Shown here: piece after piece, positions 30,483 through 39,811 of the stretch
Layout of the letters: each line of letters starts with the position of its first letter
Position numbering within the stretch: the stretch's first letter is position 1
Assembly (NCBI GenBank): GCA_017454745.1
Contig: JAFTCL010000001.1
Location: 211,615 to 275,614 of the forward strand
Origin: Kiritimatiellia bacterium
Lineage (GTDB): Bacteria > Verrucomicrobiota > Kiritimatiellia > RFP12 > UBA1067
Length of the DNA stretch: 64,000 nt
Reading direction: 5' to 3'
Translations under genes and position numbers: made by a program
The notes under the pieces: generated by a model
The model's input: the letters and a program-made list of their open reading frames with translations, nothing else
Databases searched by the model: none
What the model was told of the DNA's origin: nothing

Positions 30483-33400
30483 CTACATCATAATTATAAT
30501 GGTGCCGCCCGGCACGTAGGCTGCTTCGACAACCGCCTGGCGCACGCGGATCTTCCAACCCTTCGGCAAATCGACACCCTCTGGGCATCCGGTAATCGTG
30601 CCGGTTGCGGTCATCAACGGCACCGCCGTTTCGCGGGCCGCCAACAAATCCGCTTGCGGAATCTCGACTTTAGCCGCATCGCCGAATGACAAATCGCCGG
30701 AAACCGCGATCAAACTGTCAGACTCGGCGCCTAACTGCGAAACCACCGTCCCGTTGACCCTGAGACCACCGGTGATGGACATCGTGGCGGGCTGGCCGTC
30801 CTTGTCCATCGCGCCCAACTCGCCGTCCACCGTGACCGCCTCGCCTACCGTAACCGCGCCGTCTCCGTGGAGGGCGCCGTCCTCATCCACCGTTACCGCT
30901 TCCGCAGAAGTTCCGTCGCCGACGAGTTCCAGCAATCCCGCCTTGACGGCGACATTAGCGAACCGGCTGGTTCCCTCCAGACGCACCGTTCCGACGCCGC
31001 GCTTCTCAACGGTCGAGCCGGCGACGGAGGTCGTAAGCAATGTGCCGGCGGAGGTGAGCAGATTCGTCACGTCAAAGTGGAGCGCACCTTTCTTCAAGTC
31101 AACCGTGATGCCCGAAGCGGAGGAAATGTCGGCACCGTCGGTCAGAATCAGCTGGCCCGCGCCCCGTTTATCCAGTGTAGCCGCGTTGCTGTTGTTGTTG
31201 ACGATCGGCCCCGACCAGTAGACCTCGGCGTTGGCGTTGTTCTTGCCGATCTCGACTATACGGGCCGCGCCGTCAAAATTGACGCCGGCGGTCCAGTAGA
31301 GCGGATGCGTGGAGTTGCCGTTCTGGAGGCGGAGGCGTTTCGGCGTGAATTTGTGGTAATCTTCGGAGGTAGCCCACGTCAGCATTGCGTTTCCGTCATT
31401 AGCTTTTAGCGAGACGGTCAGCGGCCCGCCATACGCGGAGAAGCCGCCGCCAAACTGCGAACCGGGATCCCGAATCGCAAGATCCTCGATCTGCCGCGAT
31501 TTGGTACCCCAGAAAACCATACCCGGCTCGCAGCCGACCCGCCGATCAATCACGCCGGAGGTTTCGATGATGCCCTCGCCCACGCTGGTATCGTTCTCGT
31601 CCATCTCCCCGAAGAGTATCCGGGATTGTGGAGAAAGCGTCGCAATCGACGGAATCCGGAGTACGCCCATCACGATGTAGAGGCCATCGAAACCGGAAAG
31701 GTCGCCGTTCAACTCAAGGACACCCGCCTTGCCGCCACCGGCCCACTCCGCCGTGTAGATCGCCCCACGCCCGAAGAGCGGACCGTTCACAGTCGCCGTG
31801 ACCTGATAGATGCCGCGATCTCCCATGAACGAAAGCACTGCATCCTTCGCGACATGGATTCCGCGATTCTCATGGAGCGTGAGCTGTCCTTTACCGTTCT
31901 TGGCGCGGATCTGCGACAACCCCTGCGCAACAATGTTGACGCAAGGATGCTCAGGCACGGCGCCCAACGCTCCATCGTCCATCACGTCAATCGCCACGTC
32001 GTTTATGTATGTGCCTCCCGAATAGGTGTTGGCGGTATTGGCCAACCGGACCGACGGTCCTGTCTTTATGAGCACTTTGTTGCTTCCGGTGGCGTTTTTG
32101 TAGCCGGAAACGACCAGTGCGGTGGGATGGGCCGCGTCTGCATCGACAATCTTGGACTCGATGATGGCGTAATCGGCTTCGCCGCTCCGGCGGCCTTTAA
32201 CATGCATATCATGCAGGATCAGATCCTTACCGTTGCCGGAAGTTAACTCGCCGTTGAGAATACGCGTAACGGCATCGCCTCCCTTGAAAATCACCATGCC
32301 GCTGCTAACCGTAGTTTTCTGTGACAGGGTCAGCTGAATCCCGGAGTTAAGCAGCATACTGTTCACCGATGCGGCATCCGCGGTCAGATTCGCGGTCAGC
32401 TCGACATTTGCGTCCGGTCCGAAGGCACTGTCGTACTGCGTGAAAGGCACCAGCGTTTTACCAGCCGCGTCGTAGGCGACCAAACCGCCCAGCGACTCGT
32501 TGCTCGCGTTCACGGCAATCGCGCCGACGACGATTGGCGATGTAGTCCCGGAAAGCATTCCCGGCGCAACAGCGTTCAGTTGCCACGAGAAGGTGTCGGC
32601 GGTGCCGTTCGGCTGGGCATAAAAGACCGCGCCCGCCTCGCGGTCGGCGAGTGTGCCAATGGTGAGCAGCGACGAGCCCGCGCAGCGTCCGGCGCCAATA
32701 CTGTCCTTGCCCGCCCCCAGCGTAAGCGGACCGAAGGTCTGGCCGCTCGCCGTCTCTTCAGAGGCCGCGCCGCTCATCAGCAGCTTGGATTCCGAAGCCC
32801 GGTATCCGCCGAGCCTGACGGGAATCGACGCCGGAAGACGGTCAGTCACGCTATCGTTCACTTCCGCCGTCGAACCGCCAATATCCAGCGTACCCTCAAC
32901 AGTGACGTTCGTGACACCGTTGACCGCCTTCGCGGCCATATACGCCGTGCCTCCGTCGATTACCGAGAAGGTAGTCGGCCACTCCAGTTCATCTTCCGCA
33001 CGTTCTGGCAGGATCAAAGTGTTCATATTACCCGCGATGCGGATCGGCCCCATAGCGTTGGGGGCCAGCGTGACGGTGGCCGCCGCCGAACGCGTCGGCT
33101 GAATCTTGGCGGCCGTACCCATCGAGAAGGTGACGGTGACAACATCACCCTCGGCAAAACCCTCGCCCGGACAGGTGACGATCACGTTCGTTACGCAATG
33201 GTTGTCATAGTCGATCTGGGCGATCGCCGTCGCCCGTTGCCCGCTCCCGCCGGAAATCGTAACGGTGGGCGGGATGAGATACCCGGCGCCGGAATCGGTC
33301 AACGTCACCGCCGCCACACCATACCCATCTGGCGCACGGATAAGCGCCGCCTTGCGGAGTTGAGTCTGATTATTCCCCTTTTTGCGCGTGTTGCGAAACG

Positions 33401-34565
33401 TCATGCCCTTTTCGTACACGCGGATGATCAAATTGCTGAACAAATTGACCTGATCCGATTCTTTGAGATTCTCAAACGTGCCGCCGTTGAACGCCAGATA
33501 CGCCGTTCCGGCGGTGGAATCGTCGAACCGCCGAAATTCCGCTGCGGCGGTCAGCACGCCGTCATCAACCAGATTGACCTGCGAAACTTCAGTTCCGGTC
33601 TTGTAATGTCCGGCACAGAAGATAAAGTTTCCAAAAAACTTCGCCCAACCGTTCCCCGCCACGGTAAAGGTATTGTCACCCGGCTGGGCGGACTCTTGGG
33701 CTCGGGCGTTCAGTGCCGCTTGGCGGCTGCACAGAAACGCGCCGCCATCGATATAGACATCGCTGCGGCTTCCGGAGTTATCACCCATGGTGAAGTTGCC
33801 ACCCGTTCCAATCTCCGTCTTGCCGCCATGCTGGTAGAATCCCGCCATGCACCCTTTGTTGACGCTCATGTGCGTGACGGTGGCATCAGGGAGAATCAAA
33901 TGGCCGTCGAACAGTTCATACGACCCGAGGGTGTTTTCGTTGTGAGCGATGCTGAACTCCTTGGGGGCGGTGACAATTCCGCCACGCTGGATCAGACCAC
34001 CCGCCGTGTTCGATCCACGCCCCACGAAAAGGTACTGGGCGCTAAGCGATGCCGTATCCGTCACGGTGATGCGCCCGCCGGGGGAACTGCCGCCCGCAAT
34101 CAGGAGATTGCCGAGCAGCGAAACGCGGGAATCCCCGACGATATCTAGAAACGAATAGTGTCCGGCGGCCTTGTTGGCATCCGCAGAAACATTCAAGGCG
34201 TGGCTGCCCGCATAGCAGATGTCAAAATCCAAATCCTTCACCACCACATGCCCTTCGCTGAAGTTGATACAGATATTGGTGTTGACCAGATAGCGGGCTT
34301 CAGGGGAAAGACCCTCCCAAATGACGGTTTTCCCACCCTGCGCGTTAATACCAATCTGGGCGGGTGGTGGCGTCCCGATTTTGACTGTAACGTCTTTCGT
34401 ATAAGTTCCGGAAAAATCGGCACGTTTTTCGGTTTCTGCAAAATTCGGCACAACCCCGTTCGCCCAATTCGAGGCATCCTCCCAGTCGCCGTTGCGGTCG
34501 ACAACCCAATTGCTAGCCAAAACCGCAACCGGAATCCCAGCCATTAACATCCATCTTTTAATCAT
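30483..34565 (-). CDS. Giant exported protein with autotransporter-associated beta-strand repeats
   Basis: 1360 residues from MIKRWMLMAGIPVAVLASNW, a signal-peptide-like start. AAGGAG lies 7 bases upstream, so the frame from 34625 is rejected. Right after it comes WVVDRNGDWEDASNWANGVVP, the pattern that opens many autotransporter-type beta-helix proteins. Further copies of rung-like GGxLxLxG, and GAGYLIPPTVTISGGSG near residue 420 (a YDG/SRVT-like strand), run to about residue 1300. The end is VPGGTIIIMM, matching the GGTLIIIE end of the 15215-19771 product. Probably a surface or secreted structural protein; the export route is unknown. It shares a transcript with mutS. Confidence 0.78.
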   Translation of the reverse strand: MIKRWMLMAGIPVAVLASNWVVDRNGDWEDASNWANGVVPNFAETEKRADFSGTYTKDVTVKIGTPPPAQIGINAQGGKTVIWEGLSPEARYLVNTNICINFSEGHVVVKDLDFDICYAGSHALNVSADANKAAGHYSFLDIVGDSRVSLLGNLLIAGGSSPGGRITVTDTASLSAQYLFVGRGSNTAGGLIQRGGIVTAPKEFSIAHNENTLGSYELFDGHLILPDATVTHMSVNKGCMAGFYQHGGKTEIGTGGNFTMGDNSGSRSDVYIDGGAFLCSRQAALNARAQESAQPGDNTFTVAGNGWAKFFGNFIFCAGHYKTGTEVSQVNLVDDGVLTAAAEFRRFDDSTAGTAYLAFNGGTFENLKESDQVNLFSNLIIRVYEKGMTFRNTRKKGNNQTQLRKAALIRAPDGYGVAAVTLTDSGAGYLIPPTVTISGGSGQRATAIAQIDYDNHCVTNVIVTCPGEGFAEGDVVTVTFSMGTAAKIQPTRSAAATVTLAPNAMGPIRIAGNMNTLILPERAEDELEWPTTFSVIDGGTAYMAAKAVNGVTNVTVEGTLDIGGSTAEVNDSVTDRLPASIPVRLGGYRASESKLLMSGAASEETASGQTFGPLTLGAGKDSIGAGRCAGSSLLTIGTLADREAGAVFYAQPNGTADTFSWQLNAVAPGMLSGTTSPIVVGAIAVNASNESLGGLVAYDAAGKTLVPFTQYDSAFGPDANVELTANLTADAASVNSMLLNSGIQLTLSQKTTVSSGMVIFKGGDAVTRILNGELTSGNGKDLILHDMHVKGRRSGEADYAIIESKIVDADAAHPTALVVSGYKNATGSNKVLIKTGPSVRLANTANTYSGGTYINDVAIDVMDDGALGAVPEHPCVNIVAQGLSQIRAKNGKGQLTLHENRGIHVAKDAVLSFMGDRGIYQVTATVNGPLFGRGAIYTAEWAGGGKAGVLELNGDLSGFDGLYIVMGVLRIPSIATLSPQSRILFGEMDENDTSVGEGIIETSGVIDRRVGCEPGMVFWGTKSRQIEDLAIRDPGSQFGGGFSAYGGPLTVSLKANDGNAMLTWATSEDYHKFTPKRLRLQNGNSTHPLYWTAGVNFDGAARIVEIGKNNANAEVYWSGPIVNNNSNAATLDKRGAGQLILTDGADISSASGITVDLKKGALHFDVTNLLTSAGTLLTTSVAGSTVEKRGVGTVRLEGTSRFANVAVKAGLLELVGDGTSAEAVTVDEDGALHGDGAVTVGEAVTVDGELGAMDKDGQPATMSITGGLRVNGTVVSQLGAESDSLIAVSGDLSFGDAAKVEIPQADLLAARETAVPLMTATGTITGCPEGVDLPKGWKIRVRQAVVEAAYVPGGTIIIMM

Positions 34566-34736
34566 GCGTACACTCCTTGTTTTGTTATGCGTACCCGCCC
34601 GCATCGAAATCCGTTCAAGTCGCACTGAAAACTACAATCACCATTACTAGTATTCTGCAATAGTGGTGTCCATATAACGAGACATTTCAATCTCTCACAA
34701 TGAACACTCCATCCTAAAAACGCCGCAAAGTTTACC

Positions 34737-34755
34737 AAAAAACCGGCGGAACGGT
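34737..34755 (-). terminator. Possible weak terminator after lolD
   Basis: On the minus strand ACCG (34755-34752) pairs with CGGT (34745-34742) and runs into six T (34742-34737). The stem is only 4-5 bp, so strength is uncertain. It sits between the end of the envelope operon and the next gene on the same strand. Confidence 0.4.
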
Positions 34756-34789
34756 CAAGTGAAATCCACCCGCGAAAACGAACGGAAGG

Positions 34790-35461
34790 TCACACCAGCA
34801 ATCCGTCGCGCAATTCCAGACAACGGTCGCAGAGATTCGCGGTCTCGGGCGAATGCGTGACCATCACCACCGCCAACCTGCCGGAACCGGAGAGCGAAAA
34901 GAGCAGATCCATGACCTGGCCGCCCGTGGCGCGGTCAAGATTGCCGGTCGGCTCGTCGGCCAAGATAACATCCGGTTCGTTCATCAAGGCCCGCGCAATG
35001 GCCACGCGCTGCTGCTCGCCGCCCGAAAGTTCCAGCGGCTTGTGGGTGGATCGGTCGGACAGCCCCACCTGGCTCAACAATGACAGGGCGCGGTCGCGCA
35101 TCTGCCGCCGCGTCAGACTGGTCACGCCGGTCAACGCCGGCAGCATGACATTCTCGGTGACATCCATCTCGGGCAACAGATGGTAAGCCTGAAAAACAAA
35201 TCCGATTTTGGCGGCACGGATGGCGGCGCACTGGAACTGGCTGCCGAAATAAAGCTCCCGCCCGTCCACCTCCACCGAACCGCTGTCCGGCTTGTCGAGT
35301 CCGCCCAACACGTGCAAAAGGGTGCTTTTGCCGGCCCCGCTGCGTCCGACAATCGCCACCCGTTCCCCGGCGCTGACACTGATCGACGCGCCCTTCAACA
35401 CCTCAACGATTTTGTGGGGCAAATGGTACGTCTTGAACAAATTTGTCGCCTTGAGAATCAT
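34790..35461 (-). CDS. lolD: ABC transporter ATPase, LolD type
   Basis: 223 residues, typical for LolD/MacB-type ATPases. Walker A is GRSGAGKST (39-47), the Q-loop is VFQAYHLLPEM near 89, the signature is LSGGEQQR (145-152), Walker B is VILADE (165-170) followed by PTGNLD, and the switch His is H203. It would power LolC-type permeases that extract lipoproteins from the inner membrane. Last gene of the exbB-to-lolD block; it starts 14 bases after an unknown secreted protein, which separates it from the permease gene. LolD and MacB-type ATPases are hard to tell apart; the adjacent LolC-like permease supports LolD. Confidence 0.88.
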   Translation of the reverse strand: MILKATNLFKTYHLPHKIVEVLKGASISVSAGERVAIVGRSGAGKSTLLHVLGGLDKPDSGSVEVDGRELYFGSQFQCAAIRAAKIGFVFQAYHLLPEMDVTENVMLPALTGVTSLTRRQMRDRALSLLSQVGLSDRSTHKPLELSGGEQQRVAIARALMNEPDVILADEPTGNLDRATGGQVMDLLFSLSGSGRLAVVMVTHSPETANLCDRCLELRDGLLV

Positions 35462-35475
35462 ACGCCACCGTCAAA

Positions 35476-36432
35476 TCACATGAAATCCCGCAGGAAAAGC
35501 TTGTCTTCCTCCAGCTGCAGCCGCTTCCATGCCTTGGTCTGCCGGGTAACTTCGTCCGCCTGCCGCTCAAAATCGTCCGGGTAAAGTTTCTGTGCCCGCT
35601 CGCGGATTTTGGCGGCGACATCCGGCGGCACGGGAATGTCAAACTTGTCGGCCGGCTTGGCGGCCACCTTCGGTTCCTCCGTTTCCGGCGGAACGACTGG
35701 TTCTTGCGGAACGGCCGTTTCCGGCGGCGTGGCCGTCGCAGGCGGTGCGGCCGGATTATTTTCTACGGTCTTTGCTTCGCCTTTGGGATCCTGAACGGGT
35801 TTAGGTTCCGCCAATTCCGGCTTTTTTATCGGCGGCTCTTCCCCGGAAGCGTCATTATCGTCCGCCCCGTCATCCCCAAGCAACCGCTTTCCGGGCGAAT
35901 AAAGACCGGGAAAAACCGGCTCCCAAGCGTTACGCTGCCACGCGCCGCTGCTGCAAAAAATCTTGAAAATCCGTCCGTTGCGCAACAAACGCACCACCAC
36001 GCCGCGGACTTTTCGAAACTTTTCCACATTCGGGTTGTACCCGTTTTTAGGCGGGTTTTTCGGGCAAAAAAAACGAATAGAGGAGGTTCGTCCCGGAGAC
36101 ACGGCGAGCGAATTGGTGATGGAATAGCGGGGCGAGGTGTCCTTGCCGCCCGAAATCATCGGTATCATCTCGACCTGGATCTTCTCCTCCTCCTTGCCGT
36201 TCCACACGCATTCCACCAGATAAATCGCGTACTGGCGCCCGTCGCGACGCATCTCTTTAGACTCCGGGTTCCCGGTAACATGGCCCTTGGAGCTGACGCG
36301 CAAGACGCAAGGATTGGCGCGGGAAAACCGCAGGTCGTCCGCGTTCTGCGCTGCGGCGGCCGCCGCCCACACCAGCGCCAACAAAAACAACGCCTCTTTT
36401 ATCCGTCGCAACATAACTCTTCTTCGCTCCAT
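35476..36432 (-). CDS. Secreted protein of unknown function with Pro/Glu-rich linker
   Basis: 318 residues from the ATG at 36432, whose first base is the last base of the lolC stop (TAATG), suggesting translational coupling. A second ATG at 36414 gives a cleaner signal peptide, MLRRIKEALFLLALVWAAA, and is equally likely. The first mature domain (about 30-190) has scattered beta-strand patterns with three Cys. A Pro/Ala/Glu-rich linker spans about 205-265, and a helical C-terminus carries VPPDVAAKIRERAQKLYPDDF. I do not recognise a family. Its place between LolC and LolD suggests an envelope-biogenesis or lipoprotein-related role. Confidence 0.6.
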   Translation of the reverse strand: MERRRVMLRRIKEALFLLALVWAAAAAAQNADDLRFSRANPCVLRVSSKGHVTGNPESKEMRRDGRQYAIYLVECVWNGKEEEKIQVEMIPMISGGKDTSPRYSITNSLAVSPGRTSSIRFFCPKNPPKNGYNPNVEKFRKVRGVVVRLLRNGRIFKIFCSSGAWQRNAWEPVFPGLYSPGKRLLGDDGADDNDASGEEPPIKKPELAEPKPVQDPKGEAKTVENNPAAPPATATPPETAVPQEPVVPPETEEPKVAAKPADKFDIPVPPDVAAKIRERAQKLYPDDFERQADEVTRQTKAWKRLQLEEDKLFLRDFM

Positions 36433-37658
36433 TAACTGTCGTGCAAGGCCTTTACGGGATCCATCCGGGACGCTCGCCAGGCGGGTATGAAACTGGCCAC
36501 CGTGCAGAACAGAATCACCGACACCGCGACATCCGCCACCTCTTTAGGTATCACCCGCCAAGGGATCTCCGAAAGTCCGTAAACCGATTTCGGGAACACC
36601 TCCACGCCCAAACGGGCCAAGCCGTCCACCATGTTCTGCAGGTTGTTGAGCACTAAAAACGCGGCCCCGACGCCCAATACCGTGCCGATCAGGCACTGGA
36701 TCCAGCCGTGCAACACAAAAGCCATCATCACCTGGCGCGGGGAAAAACCAAGCGCCTTCAACAATCCGATCTCGTCGGTCTTTTGCACTGTCAACACGAT
36801 CAGCGTGTTGGTCACGCAGAAAATCGCCACAATGGTGATGAACATCAGCAGCATCACCATCATGTTCTTCTCCACCGCCAATGCGTTGAACAGCTGGCTG
36901 TCCACCTCCTGCCAAGTCTGAACCCGGAACGAAGGCGCGAGGGTTCGGACATCGGACACCACCTTGGAGAACCGCTTGACATTCTGCGGCGCATCGGCCT
37001 TGAGATGGATTGAATACGCCCCGGAGGTGATCCCCATCAAGTCGCGGGCGACATCAAGCGAGGTAATCACGAACTCGGAGTCGAAATCCCGTTGGCCCGA
37101 ATCGAAAATCCCGGTTATTCTGAGTCGCTCCGGAAGATACAGCTCGTCCTTGCTGACCAGATTCATCGGTGAATAAACGAAAATCTCGTCGCCGATCCCA
37201 ACCCGCAGCGTGTGCGCCAAATCGCAACCGACCACAATCGAGTCGCCCTCCAACTCCAGTGGGCCGTGCAGCATCTGCTCCAGCTTCATCACCTTGGCGA
37301 TTCGCTTCGGGTCAACCCCCAGCAGAATCGGCGCGACCACGGAACGACGGTGTTCCACCATCACCCGCGTCTCCAACCCCGGAGTTGCGGCAACCACCCC
37401 GTCCACCTGCTCCAACCGGCGGCAGACCTCCTCTTCGCCGTGGATAATTGTTCCGCCTAACGGGGAAAGCACAATGTGGGGCTTGAATTCAAGGATCTTC
37501 TGCTCCCACATATCCCCGAAACCGGTCATGACCGCCCGGACGATAATCACAATTGCGACGCCGAGTATCACGCCCAAAACGGATATCAGCGTCACAATCG
37601 ATGAGAACGACCTTTTGGGCCTCAGGTACTTAAGGGCCAAAAACAGCGGAAACGGCAT
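36432..37658 (-). CDS. lolC: Lipoprotein-release permease, LolC/LolE type
   Basis: 408 residues with the classic four-helix FtsX/MacB plan. One membrane helix lies at about 20-45 after LALKYLRPKRSF. A periplasmic domain of about 220 residues (SPLGGTIIHG to QTWQEVD) follows, then three helices between about 270 and 400. The segment KTDEIGLLKALGFSPRQVMMAF is the conserved coupling region that contacts the ATPase. The final WRASRMDPVKALHDS is the typical family ending. It works with the LolD-type ATPase two genes downstream. The gene starts 5 bases after the TonB/toroid gene and its stop overlaps the next start by one base, so all are one operon. Confidence 0.9.
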   Translation of the reverse strand: MPFPLFLALKYLRPKRSFSSIVTLISVLGVILGVAIVIIVRAVMTGFGDMWEQKILEFKPHIVLSPLGGTIIHGEEEVCRRLEQVDGVVAATPGLETRVMVEHRRSVVAPILLGVDPKRIAKVMKLEQMLHGPLELEGDSIVVGCDLAHTLRVGIGDEIFVYSPMNLVSKDELYLPERLRITGIFDSGQRDFDSEFVITSLDVARDLMGITSGAYSIHLKADAPQNVKRFSKVVSDVRTLAPSFRVQTWQEVDSQLFNALAVEKNMMVMLLMFITIVAIFCVTNTLIVLTVQKTDEIGLLKALGFSPRQVMMAFVLHGWIQCLIGTVLGVGAAFLVLNNLQNMVDGLARLGVEVFPKSVYGLSEIPWRVIPKEVADVAVSVILFCTVASFIPAWRASRMDPVKALHDS

Positions 37659-37663
37659 AAGGC

Positions 37664-39367
37664 TTAAAGATCGCCGACCTCAATCGTGATCTCTCCCCCT
37701 TTGGCATCGTCCGACGCGGAAACGATTTCCTCGTCCACCTGCACCGCCTCTTTGCTGGTGGTCGGGAGATAACGGTAGTACACCATCAACTGGAGCGCCG
37801 CAAGACAGGTGTCCATCACCGGACGGTCGGAATATTGGTCAACGTTCACCCAGTGACCAATCTCATACTTCTTGCCCTTGAACTCGTACTTGTCCTTCTC
37901 GACAATCTGAGTCTGCACATACGGTCCCTTCATGGCGTTGTTCCACTTGGTCCAGTGGCTGCCGCCTTCGTGGAATTTGCACTGCGTGGCATAATAGAAG
38001 TAATACTGCGCCGAACCGTTATGGCTGCCCATATAGAACTTGCGCTCCACCTCTGGGAACGCCTTGTTGGCCAACGCCCGCTTCTTGGCCGCCTCGTCCG
38101 TACCGCCGCCCAACGCCTTGAGCGCTTCCTGGGAGGAGAAGCTGGGCGTCCAGGAGTCGATCACCTTCTGGCCGTTGCGCACGTCCTTGTCGTTGCCGGC
38201 ACCGAGCAACAGCATGCAAAGCGTCCCGACGCTGGTGAGGCCGTCGCCCTGGGTCGGCCCGGTGTAACCGAAACCGCCGTTGGGATGCGCGTTCTTCTTG
38301 AACCCCTTGATGGCGAGCTTAATCGCCTTTTCCAGCCCTTCGGGGTGGAGGTTGGCCAATTTGGCGGCCTTCAACGCCTGGGCGCACCACCCCATATACG
38401 AGGTGTCGTCACGATACTTGCCGTTCGATTCCGGCCCGGGATTGAGCTTGTAGGTCCAGCCGCCGGTCGGATGCTGGCCCTTGATAATCTCCAACACCGC
38501 CTTTTCCGCCGCGTACTTTACGTCCGGATGGGCCGTCATTCCGTATGCCTCGCAAAGCGCGTAAGAGGCAATCGGGTGGGCGTACTGGTTGCTGTCCATG
38601 TGCTTGAACCGTCCGTTGCCCTCCTGATTGGTCAGCAGGAACTGGATGGCTTTTTGCACCGTATCTCCGAACTCCTCGGAGTCGCCGGGTTTCTCGCCGT
38701 GGGCGAGATAGGTCAGAATCGCCAACCCGCACATCGCGGTGCGCTGCCCGCCCCATGAACCGTCGGAATGCTGATTCTTCTTCAGCCAGCGCAAGGCGCG
38801 CATCACTGCCGCCTCGGTCGCACCGGAGCCGCCCATACGTCCGAGCAAGGAACCGCGAACGCCGGTGTTTCGGGTGGCGCCGAAGACGTTCTTCAACACC
38901 ATCGGGCTTTTGGTGATCATGGCGGCGTCGAATTCCGCCGGCTTGGGACTCATCGGCTGGTTCTCGGCCACCGGGGAGTCGATATTCACGTTCGGGGTCT
39001 CGATCGGCACGTCGATATCTACCTCCGGCGGCGGCTCCTCCGGCGGCGGTTCCTCGATCTTGTCCAAATCCTTGAACTCCTCGGCCTCCATCATCTCCAC
39101 CTGGATTTCGCGCTCGTTGCTAGCCGTGGTAGCGGACATCACAATCAAAACCAACACCGCCACCACCGGAATGATAATCGCGGCCGCCGGTGCCGAGAGG
39201 CGCTGCAACTCAATGATGGCGGCCTTGTATTCCTTGGAATCGCGGGGCGACTTGATGCCTTCAAACAGGATTTTCAGCCGCTGGCGCAGCGTAATGTCCT
39301 GATACATCTCATCGATTTCTTTGAGATGCTGGTCGGTCAAATCCATTCCGTTCAAATCATCGCTCAT
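37664..39367 (-). CDS. TonB-like membrane protein fused to an alpha/alpha-toroid (prenyltransferase/squalene-cyclase-like) domain
   Basis: 567 residues. A cytoplasmic N-terminus of about 58 residues, one membrane helix (about 60-80) and an acidic Pro-rich stretch EEPPPEEPPPEVDIDVP (about 105-121) match the plan of TonB. Instead of a small TonB C-terminal domain, residues about 183-420 hold four helix-turn repeats of the alpha/alpha-toroid class: LKKNQHSDGSWGG, LLTNQEGNGRF, IIKGQHPTGGW and KKNAHPNGGFGYTG. A further C-terminal region ends in an acidic tail. It lies directly behind exbB and two exbD genes, so it probably receives energy from that motor. The partner outside is unknown. A true enzyme function is unlikely because no DxDD-like motif is seen. 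Confidence 0.78.
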   Translation of the reverse strand: MSDDLNGMDLTDQHLKEIDEMYQDITLRQRLKILFEGIKSPRDSKEYKAAIIELQRLSAPAAAIIIPVVAVLVLIVMSATTASNEREIQVEMMEAEEFKDLDKIEEPPPEEPPPEVDIDVPIETPNVNIDSPVAENQPMSPKPAEFDAAMITKSPMVLKNVFGATRNTGVRGSLLGRMGGSGATEAAVMRALRWLKKNQHSDGSWGGQRTAMCGLAILTYLAHGEKPGDSEEFGDTVQKAIQFLLTNQEGNGRFKHMDSNQYAHPIASYALCEAYGMTAHPDVKYAAEKAVLEIIKGQHPTGGWTYKLNPGPESNGKYRDDTSYMGWCAQALKAAKLANLHPEGLEKAIKLAIKGFKKNAHPNGGFGYTGPTQGDGLTSVGTLCMLLLGAGNDKDVRNGQKVIDSWTPSFSSQEALKALGGGTDEAAKKRALANKAFPEVERKFYMGSHNGSAQYYFYYATQCKFHEGGSHWTKWNNAMKGPYVQTQIVEKDKYEFKGKKYEIGHWVNVDQYSDRPVMDTCLAALQLMVYYRYLPTTSKEAVQVDEEIVSASDDAKGGEITIEVGDL

Positions 39368-39387
39368 ATCTCGCCTCCTGTTCCAAA

Positions 39388-39795
39388 TCAGATGCTGAGA
39401 ATAGAAAGATTAGTCATGCCGTGCTTGGCACACACATCCAACGCCTGCACCAGATAGCGGTGCGGGGCGTCGCCGGTGCTTTTAATAAGTATCATCGCGG
39501 TCTTGCTCAGACGGGACACCCGCTTGATACGGTCGTCCAGCTGATCCAGCCGCACCGGCATTCCGTTGAAAACAAACCCCTGCGGACCGATCACGATGTT
39601 CAGCAGGTCGTCCTGCTTGTCGCGCACACTGGTGTCCGGGTTCGGCGAAGGGCGCTGCGCGTTCAACTTGGAAAAGATGTCATCCTGCTTGAGGGTGACC
39701 ACGAAGAAAATCAGCAACTGGAACACCACGTCAATCATCGGTGTCATGTCCAGTTTCGGGCTTTCGCCCCGGTTCTGTTTACGCTTGTAAGCCAT
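39388..39795 (-). CDS. exbD: ExbD/TolR-type energy transducer (second copy)
   Basis: 135 residues from MAYKRKQNRGES; GGAGGA lies just upstream, so the frame from 39888 is rejected. The motif LDMTPMIDVVFQLLIFFVVTLK (about 15-36) contains the ion-conducting Asp and the single membrane helix. A periplasmic domain of about 95 residues follows with PVRLDQLDDRI and ALDVCAKHGMTNLSI. It partners ExbB in a proton-driven motor. It starts 16 bases after the first exbD and is followed 20 bases later by the TonB/toroid gene. Confidence 0.92.
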   Translation of the reverse strand: MAYKRKQNRGESPKLDMTPMIDVVFQLLIFFVVTLKQDDIFSKLNAQRPSPNPDTSVRDKQDDLLNIVIGPQGFVFNGMPVRLDQLDDRIKRVSRLSKTAMILIKSTGDAPHRYLVQALDVCAKHGMTNLSILSI

Positions 39796-39811
39796 TGGCT
39801 CCTCCTTGCCG

